NCBI RefSeq assembly: GCF_019823105.1
Contig: NZ_CP081958.1
Coordinates: 558,001-622,000 of the forward strand
DNA: 64,000 nucleotides
Direction of reading: 5' to 3'
Origin: Halobaculum magnesiiphilum
GTDB lineage: Archaea > Halobacteriota > Halobacteria > Halobacteriales > Haloferacaceae
The stretch's first letter is position 1; every line of letters begins with the position of its first letter. A program made the translations under genes and the position numbers. The notes under the pieces were generated by a model. The model saw nothing but the letters and a program-made list of their open reading frames with translations. It did not search any database and was not told where the DNA came from. Shown piece after piece: positions 33,511 to 42,506 of the stretch.

Positions 33511-34950
33511 ATGGAGGAGACGCTCCCGGGGGCGCCGACGGACGAAAGTCGCGGCGAGCGCGTCGTCCTCCACGTCGACATGGACTGTTTCTACGCCTCC
33601 TGCGAGCGGCTGAAGGAGCCCGATCTCGCGGGCGAGCCGATCGTCGTCGGGATGGGGTACGAGCCGGGCGACACCATCGGCGCGGTCGCGACCGCGAGCT
33701 ACGAGGCGCGCGAGTTCGGCGTCGAGTCCGCACAGCCCATCTCGAAGGCGCTGGAGCGACTCCCCCGCGTCGCTGACGCCGACCCCGACGACCCGGACGC
33801 GCCCGACCCCGCGGAGGCGGGCCACTACCGGCCCGTCGACATGGCGTTCTACAAGGAGGTCGCCGGCGACGTGAAGTCGGCGCTGCACGACCTCGCGGAC
33901 ACGGTCCGGGAGGTGAGCATCGACGAGGCGTACCTCGACGTAACCGACCGTACCTCCTGGAACACGGGCGAGGGCGCCGGCGACGCACCGCTCGCGGAAG
34001 GGTTCGCGCGCCACGTCCGCGAGCGCATCGAGCGCGAGGCGGGCGTGTCCGCGAGCGTCGGCGTCGCGCCGAACATGGCGACCGCGAAGGTCGCCTCCGA
34101 CTACGACAAGCCCGAGGGACTGACGGTCGTCGAGCCGGGGGAGGTGGCCGACTTCCTCGCGCCGCTTCCCGTCTCGGACATCCACGGCGTCGGTCCGGTC
34201 ACGGCCGGCGACCTCGCGGACATGGGCATCGAGACGGCCGGCGACCTCGCCGACGCGGACCCCGCCGAGCTGGAGGCGCGGTTCGGCTCGCGCGGCCGGG
34301 AGTTCCACGAGCGCGCGAACGGGCGCGACGACCGCGAGGTGACGCCTACGGGGCGCCCGAAGTCGCTGTCGCGGGAATCGGCCGGGCGGACCGCCGACGC
34401 GGAGACGCAGCGCGAGCGGGTTCGCGCCTTGGCGGCCGACGTGGCCGAGCGTGCGCGCTCGCGCGGCGCGATGTACCGTACGATCGGCGTGAAGGTCGTG
34501 TGCCCCCCGTTCGACGTGAACACACGCGCCGACTCGCTGCCGGGGCCGGTCGACGACCCCGACCTCGTCGAGGAGGTGGCGCTGGACCTGCTGGAGGAGT
34601 TCGCGGGGGAGACGGTCCGCAAGCTCGGGGTCCGCGTGTCGAACCTCTCGTTCGCCGCCGAGGAGCAGGCGACGCTCGGCGGGTACGAGGGCGCGGCGCC
34701 CGCGTCGGCGGCCGACTCCGAGGAGGACCGCGACGACGACCGCGGAGCCGACGCGGACGCCAACGCAGACTCGGATGCGGAGGCCAACGCCGACGCCGCC
34801 GGCGACGCGGACGCGGACGACGTGACGCGCCGGTCGGCCGACGGCGATGCGACGCTCGACGAGTGGGCCGACGAGGGTGACCCCGACGCCGAGCGGGAGC
34901 GCCGCCGGCGACGCCGACGGGGACAGGTCGACCTCGGGGAGTTCGGGTAG
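33511..34950 (+). CDS. dinB: DNA polymerase IV (Y-family, DinB)
   Basis: A 479-residue translesion polymerase. The catalytic acidic residues are visible in HVDMDCFYASCE (Asp23, Asp25) and VSIDEAYLDVTD (about residues 133-144). The helix-hairpin-helix PVSDIHGVGPVTAGDLADMG (about 219-238) and little-finger domain (about 290-395) follow. The C-terminal ~80 residues hold a low-complexity Asp/Ala linker (ADANADSDAEANADAAGDAD) and end in RRGQVDLGEFG, which looks like a PCNA-interacting (PIP) motif. A TATA-like TTTTTGAG about 30 nt upstream suits its own promoter. Confidence 0.93.
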   Translation: MEETLPGAPTDESRGERVVLHVDMDCFYASCERLKEPDLAGEPIVVGMGYEPGDTIGAVATASYEAREFGVESAQPISKALERLPRVADADPDDPDAPDPAEAGHYRPVDMAFYKEVAGDVKSALHDLADTVREVSIDEAYLDVTDRTSWNTGEGAGDAPLAEGFARHVRERIEREAGVSASVGVAPNMATAKVASDYDKPEGLTVVEPGEVADFLAPLPVSDIHGVGPVTAGDLADMGIETAGDLADADPAELEARFGSRGREFHERANGRDDREVTPTGRPKSLSRESAGRTADAETQRERVRALAADVAERARSRGAMYRTIGVKVVCPPFDVNTRADSLPGPVDDPDLVEEVALDLLEEFAGETVRKLGVRVSNLSFAAEEQATLGGYEGAAPASAADSEEDRDDDRGADADANADSDAEANADAAGDADADDVTRRSADGDATLDEWADEGDPDAERERRRRRRRGQVDLGEFG

Positions 34951-35019
34951 GCCGTCGACGACGGCGGCGGGTTGCCGCCCGCCGACGAACCTTTCGGGCG
35001 CGGACGACACGGATCGAGC

Positions 35020-35421
35020 ATGGCAGGCGTCGCGACCGGACTGGTGCTCGGGAGCCTCGTGGGCGCGGTGGCGACGGCCGCCGGGTCGTACTTCGTGTTC
35101 CGCCGCCGGCGACGCGCCGAGACGGACCACCTCCGCCTCGCGTTCCGAACCGAACTCGAGGCGCTGTCGTACGTGGCCGACCTCGCCGAGGAGGGTCGCT
35201 ACGAGGCGCTCGCCGCGAGCGTCGAGCCGCCGCAGGTGTACGAGAACAACGCCGACCGCGTGGGGCACCTGACGGACGACGAGGTCGAGGCGCTGGTCGC
35301 CTTCTACACGGACCTGTACTGGCTCCGGGACCAGCAGGACATCGAGGACAAGAAGGACCGCGCCGACGAGGTGGCGCGCGAGTGGCACGAGGCGGTCGAG
35401 GCGGTCCGGGCGGCCGGCTGA
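35020..35421 (+). CDS. Single-span membrane protein of unknown function
   Basis: A 133-residue protein from ATG 35020 with an N-terminal hydrophobic segment (MAGVATGLVLGSLVGAVATA, residues 1-20) that is followed by FRRRRRAETD, a positive-inside anchor. The rest is an acidic cytoplasmic helical domain (VADLAEEGRYEAL, DEVEALVAFYTDLYWLRDQQ) ending REWHEAVEAVRAAG. No family is recognised. An upstream ATG at 34972 would add a 16-residue hydrophilic stretch before the helix and is less likely. It lies 69 nt after dinB on the same strand. Confidence 0.75.
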   Translation: MAGVATGLVLGSLVGAVATAAGSYFVFRRRRRAETDHLRLAFRTELEALSYVADLAEEGRYEALAASVEPPQVYENNADRVGHLTDDEVEALVAFYTDLYWLRDQQDIEDKKDRADEVAREWHEAVEAVRAAG

Positions 35422-35516
35422 CCGCGCGGCCGACCGACCGGGCAGTCGCCCGACCGGATCACCTCCGTCACCTCGCTTGCCGCCGCCGCGCCTCGCGTCC
35501 TACAGGCGTTCGCGTG

Positions 35517-36389
35517 CTACAGCCGACGCCGTCCGCTCGCGCCGACGGCGTCGGCGAACAGCGGCAGCGCGGGGATGACCGTCTCGACGGGACCGCCGTT
35601 GAACCGTGCGAACAGTCCCGCCACGTCGTCGACGGCCTCGGCGTCGAAGCCCGCCGCCACCGCGGATTCCCGCGAGAGCGCCGGGCGGTAGGCCAGCCCC
35701 TCGACGTAGTCGTCGACGACCGCCGACGCGTCGGTGACGGCGGCGTCGAAGTCATCGGAGAGCAGTTCGGGTTCGAGGTCGCCCCACAGCCGATCGAGGA
35801 AGCCGGGCCACTGCGCGAGACAGCGGTAGATACTCGGGAGGCTGTCGTCGTCGAAGCCGTGGAACGCACGGACGGCGTCGACGGCGTCGGCCGCGGCGTC
35901 GGGGACGGCGTCGACGGCGACCATCGAGGGGTCGAGCCCGCGGTCGGCGTCGAGGCCGGCGGGGTACGGCCCGGTCGCGGACGGGTCGTCGGGCACCGCG
36001 GTCCCCACGTCGCCGCCGTTCATCGCGCGGTCGACCAGCTCGAACAGGGTCGCGAGCCGCGGCGAGACGGCGTCGAAGGTGGCGATCTGGCCGCGCAGCT
36101 CCCGCGCCTCCGCCGGCGCGAGGTCGAGGTCGCCGGGGCGGTAACGGGGGCCGTCGACGGCCGAGAGGACGGCGTCGCGGTAGGCGACCGACGCCTCGGC
36201 GAACGCGCGCGTCTCGAACGCCGGTTTCACCTGTCCCCACAGGTAGCGGGTGAACTTCGGGTGGTTCGCGGTCGCCGTCCGCCAGATCCAGTTGACGACC
36301 GGGGCACGGAACGTGGCGCGGACGTCGTCGTACACCCCTGCGCGCCAGCCCGTCGCGTCGGCCGCGTGGAGTTCCAGGCTCGTGTCCAT
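35517..36389 (-). CDS. DehI-like (haloacid dehalogenase type I fold) protein
   Basis: A 290-residue helical protein made of two similar halves. The first carries HPKFTRYLWGQVKPAFETRA (about residues 43-62) and the second WPGFLDRLWGDLEPELLSDD (about 194-213), followed in both by a helix with VAYRDAV or VVDDYVEG. This duplicated FxRLWGxLxP pattern is that of the DehI group of halocarboxylic-acid dehalogenases, which is also annotated in haloarchaea. Catalytic residues cannot be confirmed by eye, so activity on haloacids is uncertain. The start is ATG 36389 (MDTSLELHAADATGWRAG). It is divergent from the HerA-type ATPase gene. Confidence 0.65.
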   Translation of the reverse strand: MDTSLELHAADATGWRAGVYDDVRATFRAPVVNWIWRTATANHPKFTRYLWGQVKPAFETRAFAEASVAYRDAVLSAVDGPRYRPGDLDLAPAEARELRGQIATFDAVSPRLATLFELVDRAMNGGDVGTAVPDDPSATGPYPAGLDADRGLDPSMVAVDAVPDAAADAVDAVRAFHGFDDDSLPSIYRCLAQWPGFLDRLWGDLEPELLSDDFDAAVTDASAVVDDYVEGLAYRPALSRESAVAAGFDAEAVDDVAGLFARFNGGPVETVIPALPLFADAVGASGRRRL

Positions 36390-36561
36390 GCGCGGGCCGT
36401 CGATCGGTGTGCACCTAAATCCACGCCGCGGCTGTGCTGGCGACGCATCGTGGGACGACGCCCAAGGGAGTGTTCGCCGCCCACACCGACCATCCGCCGC
36501 CCATACGGAACGTTCGCCGTCGACCGCCGGCGTCAGCCGTACGTCTGACGCGACTGCCGAA

Positions 36562-36569
36562 CTTTATAC
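36562..36569 (+). promoter_or_regulatory. TATA box of the HerA-type ATPase gene
   Basis: CTTTATAC lies about 27 nt before ATG 36594, the typical archaeal spacing for a leaderless transcript. The surrounding bases are GC-rich, so the motif stands out. Confidence 0.65.
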
Positions 36570-36593
36570 CCGGTGGGGAGCCAGGGTTCGGTA

Positions 36594-38468
36594 ATGAGCG
36601 ATGAGACCATCACCGTCGCGGACGTGAGCGACGGGGCCGGCGGCGAGTCCGGGCTGTCGGCCGGCACGCCCATCTCGCTCCCGGTGGTCGAGATCCTGAC
36701 CGGGCGAGGGTTCATCACGGGCAAGTCCGGCAGCGGGAAGTCAAACACCGCCTCGGTCGTCATCGAGAAGCTCCTCTCGAACAGCTTCCCGGTCCTCATC
36801 GTCGACTCCGACGGCGAGTACTACGGGCTGAAGGAGGAGTTCGAGATCCTCCACGTCGGCGCCGACGAGGAGTGCGACATCCAGGTATCGAGCGAGCACG
36901 CGGGCAAGATCGCCTCGCTCGCGCTGGAGGACAACGTCCCGATCATCCTCGACGTGTCCGGCTACCTCGACGAGGACGAGGCCTCCGACCTGATCCGCGA
37001 GACGGCCAGACAGCTGTTCGCCAAGGAGAAGAAGCTCAAGAAGCCGTTCCTGATGCTCGTCGAGGAGTGCCACGAGTACATCCCAGAGGGCGCCGGGCTG
37101 GACAAGACCGGCAAGACGCTGATCAAGATCGGCAAGCGCGGGCGCAAACACGGCCTCGGCATCGTCGGCATCTCCCAACGCCCCGCCGACGTGAAGAAGG
37201 ACTTCATCACCCAGTGCGACTGGCTCTGCTGGCACCGGCTCACCTGGGACAACGACACGAAGGTCGTCTCCAGGATATTGGGAAGCGACTACGGCGAGGC
37301 CATCGAGGACATGGACGACGGCGAGGCGTTCCTGATGACCGACTGGGCCGAGTCGATCCGCCGGGTGCAGTTCCACCGCAAGCAGACGTTCGACGCCGGC
37401 GCGACGCCCGGTCTCGACGACTTCGAGCGCCCGGACCTCAAGTCGGTGTCGGGCGACCTCGTCTCGGAGCTGCAGACGATCACCGACGAGCGCGAGCGCA
37501 CCGAGTCCGAACTCGCCGATCTGCGCCAGGAGCTGGACAAGAAGAAGCAGAAGATCACCCAACTCGAACGCGAGCTGGAGGAGGCGCGGGACATGTCCGA
37601 CATGGCCGACACCTTCGCGCAGGCGCTGCTCCAGAAGGCCGATGCCCCCTACCGCGGCGGGAGCGGGGAGAACTTCGGGCGGGGGGCGGGCGACGTCGGG
37701 GCGGCATCCGAGGCGAGCGGGTCGGCACCGGAGCCGCAACGCCGCGACGGGGATGCCGAATTCGGTGGAGTCCCGGGCAACGACCAGTCCGAACTGCACG
37801 ACTACGAGGACCCCGAGGCCGCGGCGGCCGCCATGCCGGTCGAGACGGACGACGGCGGACGGGACGGCGCCGCGTCCGAGCAGGCGGGAGAGCGCACAAG
37901 CGACGTGTCCGACGCGGCCGCCGGCAACGGAACCGCGGAGGCGGCGGGAGCGGCCGACGCCGCCGGCGACGCTGCCGACCCGGCGGACTCGTCGAGGGGG
38001 GCGAGCGACGACCGCGTCGCGAGCGCGGTGCCCCCGACCGACGGCGTGGACATCTCGCCGGCCCGGTCGCGCTCCGGGTTCGACGGCATCGAGGACGCGG
38101 CGGCGTTCATCGACGGCGACGAGTTGCGCCGCCGCGAGGCCGTCGTCGCGGGGTTCGTTCGCGCCGTCGAGTCGCTGGAGGAGGTGACCCGCGGGATGCT
38201 GTCGGCCTACCGCCACGCCGGCCGCGCGACGCCGGTCGAGGCGCACCGCGCCGCCGACGGCTCGGGCGACCGTCGGTACGCGTACGCCCGCAACAAGGTG
38301 CTGCGACGGGCGGGATTCGTGGAGCATCGCAGCCGCGGCGAGTACGCCTACGCCCTGCCCGAGCTGGTTCGTCGGGTGTACGGCGAGCACACGGACGAAC
38401 AGGACCTCGTGGAAGTGATCGCCGAGATCGAGGCGCGCGCCGGGCTCGACCCGGACGTGTCGCCGTGA
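36594..38468 (+). CDS. HerA-type ATPase with coiled coil and C-terminal domain
   Basis: A 624-residue ATPase. Walker A GKSGSGKSN is at about residues 42-50 and Walker B LMLVEECHEYIPEG at about 153-166. Sensor-like GIVGISQRPADVKKDFI follows near 190-206. These match HerA/DUF87 hexameric translocases. After the core comes a coiled coil (about 300-345, ELADLRQELDKKKQKITQLE), a ~150-residue low-complexity Ala/Asp/Gly region, and a compact C-terminal domain (about 505-615, FVRAVESLEEVTRGMLSAYR) resembling a winged helix. HerA proteins usually work with NurA nuclease in end resection; no nurA is visible in the window. An upstream ATG at 36573 would put seven extra residues before the TATA-positioned start and is less likely. 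Confidence 0.85.
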   Translation: MSDETITVADVSDGAGGESGLSAGTPISLPVVEILTGRGFITGKSGSGKSNTASVVIEKLLSNSFPVLIVDSDGEYYGLKEEFEILHVGADEECDIQVSSEHAGKIASLALEDNVPIILDVSGYLDEDEASDLIRETARQLFAKEKKLKKPFLMLVEECHEYIPEGAGLDKTGKTLIKIGKRGRKHGLGIVGISQRPADVKKDFITQCDWLCWHRLTWDNDTKVVSRILGSDYGEAIEDMDDGEAFLMTDWAESIRRVQFHRKQTFDAGATPGLDDFERPDLKSVSGDLVSELQTITDERERTESELADLRQELDKKKQKITQLERELEEARDMSDMADTFAQALLQKADAPYRGGSGENFGRGAGDVGAASEASGSAPEPQRRDGDAEFGGVPGNDQSELHDYEDPEAAAAAMPVETDDGGRDGAASEQAGERTSDVSDAAAGNGTAEAAGAADAAGDAADPADSSRGASDDRVASAVPPTDGVDISPARSRSGFDGIEDAAAFIDGDELRRREAVVAGFVRAVESLEEVTRGMLSAYRHAGRATPVEAHRAADGSGDRRYAYARNKVLRRAGFVEHRSRGEYAYALPELVRRVYGEHTDEQDLVEVIAEIEARAGLDPDVSP

Positions 38469-38472
38469 GGCC

Positions 38473-38763
38473 GTGACGCTGAAACTCCCGCCCAGCGGCG
38501 ACGACCGCTGGCGGCTGGCGGCGCACGCGCGGGTCATCGTCTACGAGACCGACGACGGCAACGAGCTCCTCACCGTGTACGACTGCGGCGCCGCCCAGAA
38601 GCCGCCGTCGGCGCAGGTGATCGGCAACCTCGTGCGCGTGAACGCCGATCACGAGCTCGAACACGGCCCGACGGGGTACGCCGTCAGCATGCGGGAGGCC
38701 GCGGACCTGGTCAAGCAGGACGACCACCACTACCTGATCGAGGCGGTCGACCGGGACGACTGA
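38473..38763 (+). CDS. 96-residue protein of unknown function
   Basis: GTG 38473 starts 4 nt after the stop of the HerA-type gene, so the two are presumably translationally coupled. The product (MTLKLPPSGDDRWRLAAHAR...) is a small alpha/beta protein: HARVIVYETDDGNELLTVYD, then QVIGNLVRVNADHELEHGP and YLIEAVDRDD. No domain is recognised. Tight coupling to an ATPase makes a partner or regulatory role plausible, but nothing in the sequence shows it. Confidence 0.75.
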   Translation: MTLKLPPSGDDRWRLAAHARVIVYETDDGNELLTVYDCGAAQKPPSAQVIGNLVRVNADHELEHGPTGYAVSMREAADLVKQDDHHYLIEAVDRDD

Positions 38764-38926
38764 ACTCCGCTGGACGGCAATCGAGTGTCGACGCCCGCGT
38801 CCGTGTGTGAGTAGTTCACGATCCGGGGGAAGCCTCTTGACGCTCGGTGTCGACGCTGTCGTCAATGGAGACCTCTTCTCCGTCCCGTTGACCGACGCGT
38901 CGGCGAGGGCGCGCCGGTCGACACGG

Positions 38927-38946
38927 CGGGGACCGCGCGGTCCCCG
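38927..38946. promoter_or_regulatory. Perfect 20-bp palindrome upstream of hflX
   Basis: The 20-nt sequence at 38927-38946 (left half CGGGGACCGC) is its own reverse complement. It is about 90 nt upstream of the hflX start, in a 272-nt spacer (38764-39035) with no gene. It could be a regulator site or simply form a cruciform in GC-rich DNA. Confidence 0.4.
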
Positions 38947-39035
38947 GGACGCACGACCAGCGAGCGATCGGCGGCGGGCGCGGCGGGGTCGGGACTCACC
39001 TCCCGACTTCGACGGGCGCGCGGCCACAACACACA

Positions 39036-40382
39036 GTGAACGTACGAGACAGACTCACCGGCGGGCGGGCGGTCGTCGCCGCCCGCGACGAGGATTCGAC
39101 GCCCGATACGACGGAGATCCGGCGCCTCGCCGAGGCGGCGGGCTACGACGTGGTCGGCGAAGTGACACAGCGACGCGCGGAGGACCTCCGATACAACCTC
39201 GGCGAGGGGAAGGCGGGCGAGTTGGCGGACCTCGTCGCCGAGGTCGACGCCGACGCGGTCGTCTTCGAGGGCGCGCTCACGCCGGGACAGTACGCCGACC
39301 TGCTTGACCTGCTCCCGCCGGCGGCGACGCTGGTGGACCGCTACCGGCTGGTGCTGGAGATCTTCGCCGAGGGGGCGGGGTCGGCCGCGGCGAGGACGCA
39401 GGTGCGGCTGGCGACGCTGCGGTACGAACTCCCGCGGGTGCGACGCACGACCGAGGAGTCCGTCCTGAACCGGGCCACCGAGAAGGGGTCGCCGGTGCTG
39501 GACGTGGAGCGTCGGATCGACACGCTGGAGGCGAAGCTCGACGACATCGCCGACGCGGCGGCCGACCGCCGCGAGCGACGCCGCGAGGAGGGGTTCGACC
39601 TCGTCGCGCTCGCGGGCTACACGAACGCCGGGAAGTCGACGCTGCTGCGGCGACTGGCGGACGACCTCGCGGTCGAACCGGACGACAGCAACGACGGCGA
39701 CGACGACCCCGGAGGTAGTCACGCGGACCTGACGGAGACGGCGCCGACGGAGGACCGCCTGTTCGAGACGCTGGAGACGACGACGCGCCGGGCGACGCTC
39801 GGGGGCCGACGGGCGCTCCTCACCGACACGGTGGGGCTGGTGGCCGACCTCCCGCACGACCTCGTGCGATCCTTCTCGGCGACGCTCGACGAGATCGGCG
39901 CCGCCGACGCCGTGCTCGCGGTCGTCGACGCGAACGCCGACGAGGAACAACTCCGGCGGCGCCTCGAAACGACCGTCGAAGTGCTCGCGGCGGACGCGAC
40001 CGGGCCGGTGATCCCCGTCGTGAACAAGGTCGACCGACTGGACGACGCCGAGCGCGAGGCCGCCTTCGCGGTCGTCGACGAGGTGCTCGCCGCCGGCGAC
40101 GTGGACACCCGCGAGCCCGTGGCGATCAGCGCGCTCGACGGGACGGGCGTGGACGCCCTCCGCACGACGGTGATCGAGGCGCTTCCCGGCGCGACGGCGA
40201 CGCTCCGCGTGCCCAACTCGGGCGAGGCGCAGGCGCTCGTCTCGTGGCTCCACGACCGCGGCGACGCCGACGTGACCTACGGCCCCGAGTCGATCGAGGT
40301 CGCGTTCGCGGGGAGGCCGTCGATCGTCGCGGAGGCCCGGCGCCGCGCCGCCGACCTCCGGCCGGACGACGGCGACGGGTAG
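39036..40382 (+). CDS. hflX: GTPase HflX
   Basis: A 448-residue ribosome-associated GTPase. The HflX N-terminal domain is visible (EIRRLAEAAGYDVVGEVTQR, LGEGKAGELADLV) with the glycine-rich GAGSAAARTQVRLATLRYEL linker. A coiled region (VLDVERRIDTLEAKLDD) precedes the G domain: G1 GYTNAGKSTL at about residues 195-204, G3 LTDTVGLVADLPHDLV and G4 NKVDRL. Both inserts rich in Asp are halobacterial. The start is GTG 39036. It probably binds the large ribosomal subunit to rescue or split stalled ribosomes, as in bacteria and other archaea; the specific role here is inferred from the family. Confidence 0.93.
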   Translation: MNVRDRLTGGRAVVAARDEDSTPDTTEIRRLAEAAGYDVVGEVTQRRAEDLRYNLGEGKAGELADLVAEVDADAVVFEGALTPGQYADLLDLLPPAATLVDRYRLVLEIFAEGAGSAAARTQVRLATLRYELPRVRRTTEESVLNRATEKGSPVLDVERRIDTLEAKLDDIADAAADRRERRREEGFDLVALAGYTNAGKSTLLRRLADDLAVEPDDSNDGDDDPGGSHADLTETAPTEDRLFETLETTTRRATLGGRRALLTDTVGLVADLPHDLVRSFSATLDEIGAADAVLAVVDANADEEQLRRRLETTVEVLAADATGPVIPVVNKVDRLDDAEREAAFAVVDEVLAAGDVDTREPVAISALDGTGVDALRTTVIEALPGATATLRVPNSGEAQALVSWLHDRGDADVTYGPESIEVAFAGRPSIVAEARRRAADLRPDDGDG

Positions 40383-40418
40383 CCGAAGGCACATCCGCGT
40401 CGAAGGCCTTTCACCGGT

Positions 40419-40781
40419 ATGGACGCGACGCTCGAACTCCCGACGGGCGAGACGGTCGACACGGAGACGGTGTTCAGCTTCAACGGCTACCCGTACCGCT
40501 TCCGTCCCCTCGACCACGGGGAGTACGCGTTCGCGCTCTCGCCGCTGGTGTGGGGCGGCGGCGACATGGACGTGCCCTTCGAGGACCGCGCGGAGCTCCG
40601 CGAGCAGTGGGGCCCCGAATCGCGTGGCGTGCTGACCGACGAGGAGTGGCGCGACTGGCTGGTCGAGGCCCGGGCGGACGACCGCTTCGGCGACGACGAA
40701 CTCGACGCGGTGGAGCGGGAACTGTTCGGGACCGAGGCCGGGCTGCTCGACCGCGTGAAGCGGACGTTGGGCGTTGGATGA
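40419..40781 (+). CDS. 120-residue haloarchaeal protein of unknown function
   Basis: ATG 40419 to TGA 40781. The sequence MDATLELPTGETVDTETVFS leads into a beta-rich start (GYPYRFRPLDHGEYAFALSP), then an acidic helical end (DERFGDDELDAVERELFG type) finishing KRTLGVG. No family is recognised. It lies 36 nt downstream of hflX and about 100 nt upstream of hisC, so it may share the hflX transcript. Codon usage and composition are normal for the genome. Confidence 0.75.
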   Translation: MDATLELPTGETVDTETVFSFNGYPYRFRPLDHGEYAFALSPLVWGGGDMDVPFEDRAELREQWGPESRGVLTDEEWRDWLVEARADDRFGDDELDAVERELFGTEAGLLDRVKRTLGVG

Positions 40782-40884
40782 CTGCGGGCGGCGACCGCGT
40801 CGCCCCCGGCCGCGCGGTCGCCGAGGATCCGAGCGCGCGGCCGGAGTACGCATCCTTAAGAAGCGTCCACCACTTCTCTCGCGC

Positions 40885-41979
40885 ATGAACACGCGCGACC
40901 TCTCGGCGAACGCGCCGTACGTCCCCGGCCGCGGCGTCGAGGAGGTGGCCCGCGACCTCGGGCTCGACCCCGACGAGCTGGTGAAGCTCTCCTCGAACGA
41001 GAACCCGTTCGGTCCCTCGCCGAAGGCCGTCGAGGCGGCGAAGGCAGCCGCCGAGTCCGCCCACGTCTACCCGAAGGCCGCACACGCGGACCTCACCGAG
41101 GCACTGGCCGAGAAGTGGGATCTTGCCCCCGAACAGGTGTGGGTGAGCCCCGGCGCCGACGGCTCGCTCGATTACCTCTCGCGGGCGATGCTGTCGCCCG
41201 GCGACCGGGTGCTCACGCCCGACCCGGGGTTCGCCTACTACCCGATGAGCGCGCGCTATCACCACGGCGAGGTGGCGACGTACCCACTCGAGAAGGGCGA
41301 CGGCTTCGCCCAGACCGCCGACGCGATCCTCGACGCCTACGACGGCGAGCGGATCGTCTACGTGACGACGCCGCACAACCCCACGGGGAGCGAACTTCCC
41401 CGCGACGAGCTCCTCGCGCTGTTGGAGGGCGTCGGCGAGGAGACGCTCGTCGTCGCCGACGAGGCCTACGGCGAGTACACCGAGACGCCCTCGGCGGCGG
41501 GGCTGCTCGGCCAGTACGAGAACCTCGCGGTCACGCGCACCTTCTCGAAGGCGTACGGGCTCGCAGGGCTTCGTATCGGCTACGCGCTCGTACCCTCTTC
41601 GTGGGCCGACGCGTACGCCCGCGTCAACACGCCCTTCGCGGCCAACGCCGTCGCGCTCGACGCCGCGCTCGCGGCGCTCGGGGACGACGAGCACGTCGAG
41701 AAGAGCGTCGAGTCGGCGACGTGGGCGCGGGAGTACATCGCCGACGAACTCGACGCGCCGACGTTCGACAGCGCCGGCAACTTCGTGCTCGCGGAGGTCG
41801 GCGACGGAAACGCCGTCGCGGAGCGCACACAGGAGCGGGGCGTGATCGTCCGCGACACCGGCTCGTTCGGGCTTCCCGACTGCGTACGGATCTCCTGCGG
41901 CACGGAGGCGGAGACCCGCGAGGCGGTCGCGACGCTGAACGAGGTGCTCGCGGACCTGGAACTCGGGGTCGAAGCGTGA
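40885..41979 (+). CDS. hisC: Histidinol-phosphate aminotransferase
   Basis: A 364-residue PLP-dependent class II aminotransferase. It begins MNTRDLSANAPYVPGRGVEE and shows LSSNENPFGPSPKAVEAAK (about residues 34-52), VYVTTPHNPTGSELPRDELL, VADEAYGEYTET and the PLP-lysine segment TFSKAYGLAGLRIGYAL (Lys about 222). It transfers an amino group to imidazole-acetol phosphate in histidine synthesis; such enzymes can also serve aromatic amino acids. A TATA-like CCTTAAGA about 27-30 nt before ATG 40885 marks the promoter. Its stop overlaps the GTG of the adenylate-kinase-like gene by 4 nt. Confidence 0.92.
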   Translation: MNTRDLSANAPYVPGRGVEEVARDLGLDPDELVKLSSNENPFGPSPKAVEAAKAAAESAHVYPKAAHADLTEALAEKWDLAPEQVWVSPGADGSLDYLSRAMLSPGDRVLTPDPGFAYYPMSARYHHGEVATYPLEKGDGFAQTADAILDAYDGERIVYVTTPHNPTGSELPRDELLALLEGVGEETLVVADEAYGEYTETPSAAGLLGQYENLAVTRTFSKAYGLAGLRIGYALVPSSWADAYARVNTPFAANAVALDAALAALGDDEHVEKSVESATWAREYIADELDAPTFDSAGNFVLAEVGDGNAVAERTQERGVIVRDTGSFGLPDCVRISCGTEAETREAVATLNEVLADLELGVEA

Positions 41980-42506
41980 CTGGGGGCGGTCCCGTCGACC
42001 GCCTCGCGGTCACGGGCACCCCGGGGACCGGGAAGACCACCGCGACGGACCTGCTGGCGGCCGAGCGCGGGATCGAGGTGGTCCACCTCAACGACGTGAT
42101 CCGCGAGGAGGGGCTGTACGCCGAGCGCGACGAGGAGCGCGACTCCCTCGTGGCCGACCTCGATTCGGTCGCCGAGCACCTCGGTGACTGGTCGGGCGTG
42201 GTCGACTCCCACCTCGCGCACTACCTTGACGCCGACCGCGTCGCAGTGTTGCGGTGTCGCCCCGACGTGCTCGAACGGCGGCTGATCGAACGCGGGGAGA
42301 GCGAGGCGAGCGCACGCGAGAACCGCGAGAGCGAGGCGCTGGACGTGATCCTCGGCGAGGCCGTCGACCGCTTCGGCGAGGATCAGGTGTACGAGATCGA
42401 CACGACCGACCGCGACCCGGAGCGCGTCGCGACCGAGCTGGGCCGCGTGCTCGACGGCGACCGAGAGCCGTCGGCGGGCGAGGTCGACTTCGTGGAGTAC
42501 CTATGA
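41976..42506 (+). CDS. AK6/Fap7-type adenylate kinase
   Basis: A 176-residue nucleotide kinase. Walker A is GTPGTGKTT at about residues 14-22, followed by VVHLNDVIREEGLYAERDEE. SHLAHYLDADRVAVLRCRPD and LERRLIERGESEASARENRE are the NMP- and lid-like segments of the AK6/Fap7 group. These proteins act on AMP/ATP and in small ribosomal subunit maturation. The GTG 41976 overlaps the hisC stop by 4 nt and its own stop overlaps the next ATG by 4 nt, so hisC, this gene and the phosphatidyltransferase form one operon. Confidence 0.88.
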   Translation: MTGGGPVDRLAVTGTPGTGKTTATDLLAAERGIEVVHLNDVIREEGLYAERDEERDSLVADLDSVAEHLGDWSGVVDSHLAHYLDADRVAVLRCRPDVLERRLIERGESEASARENRESEALDVILGEAVDRFGEDQVYEIDTTDRDPERVATELGRVLDGDREPSAGEVDFVEYL

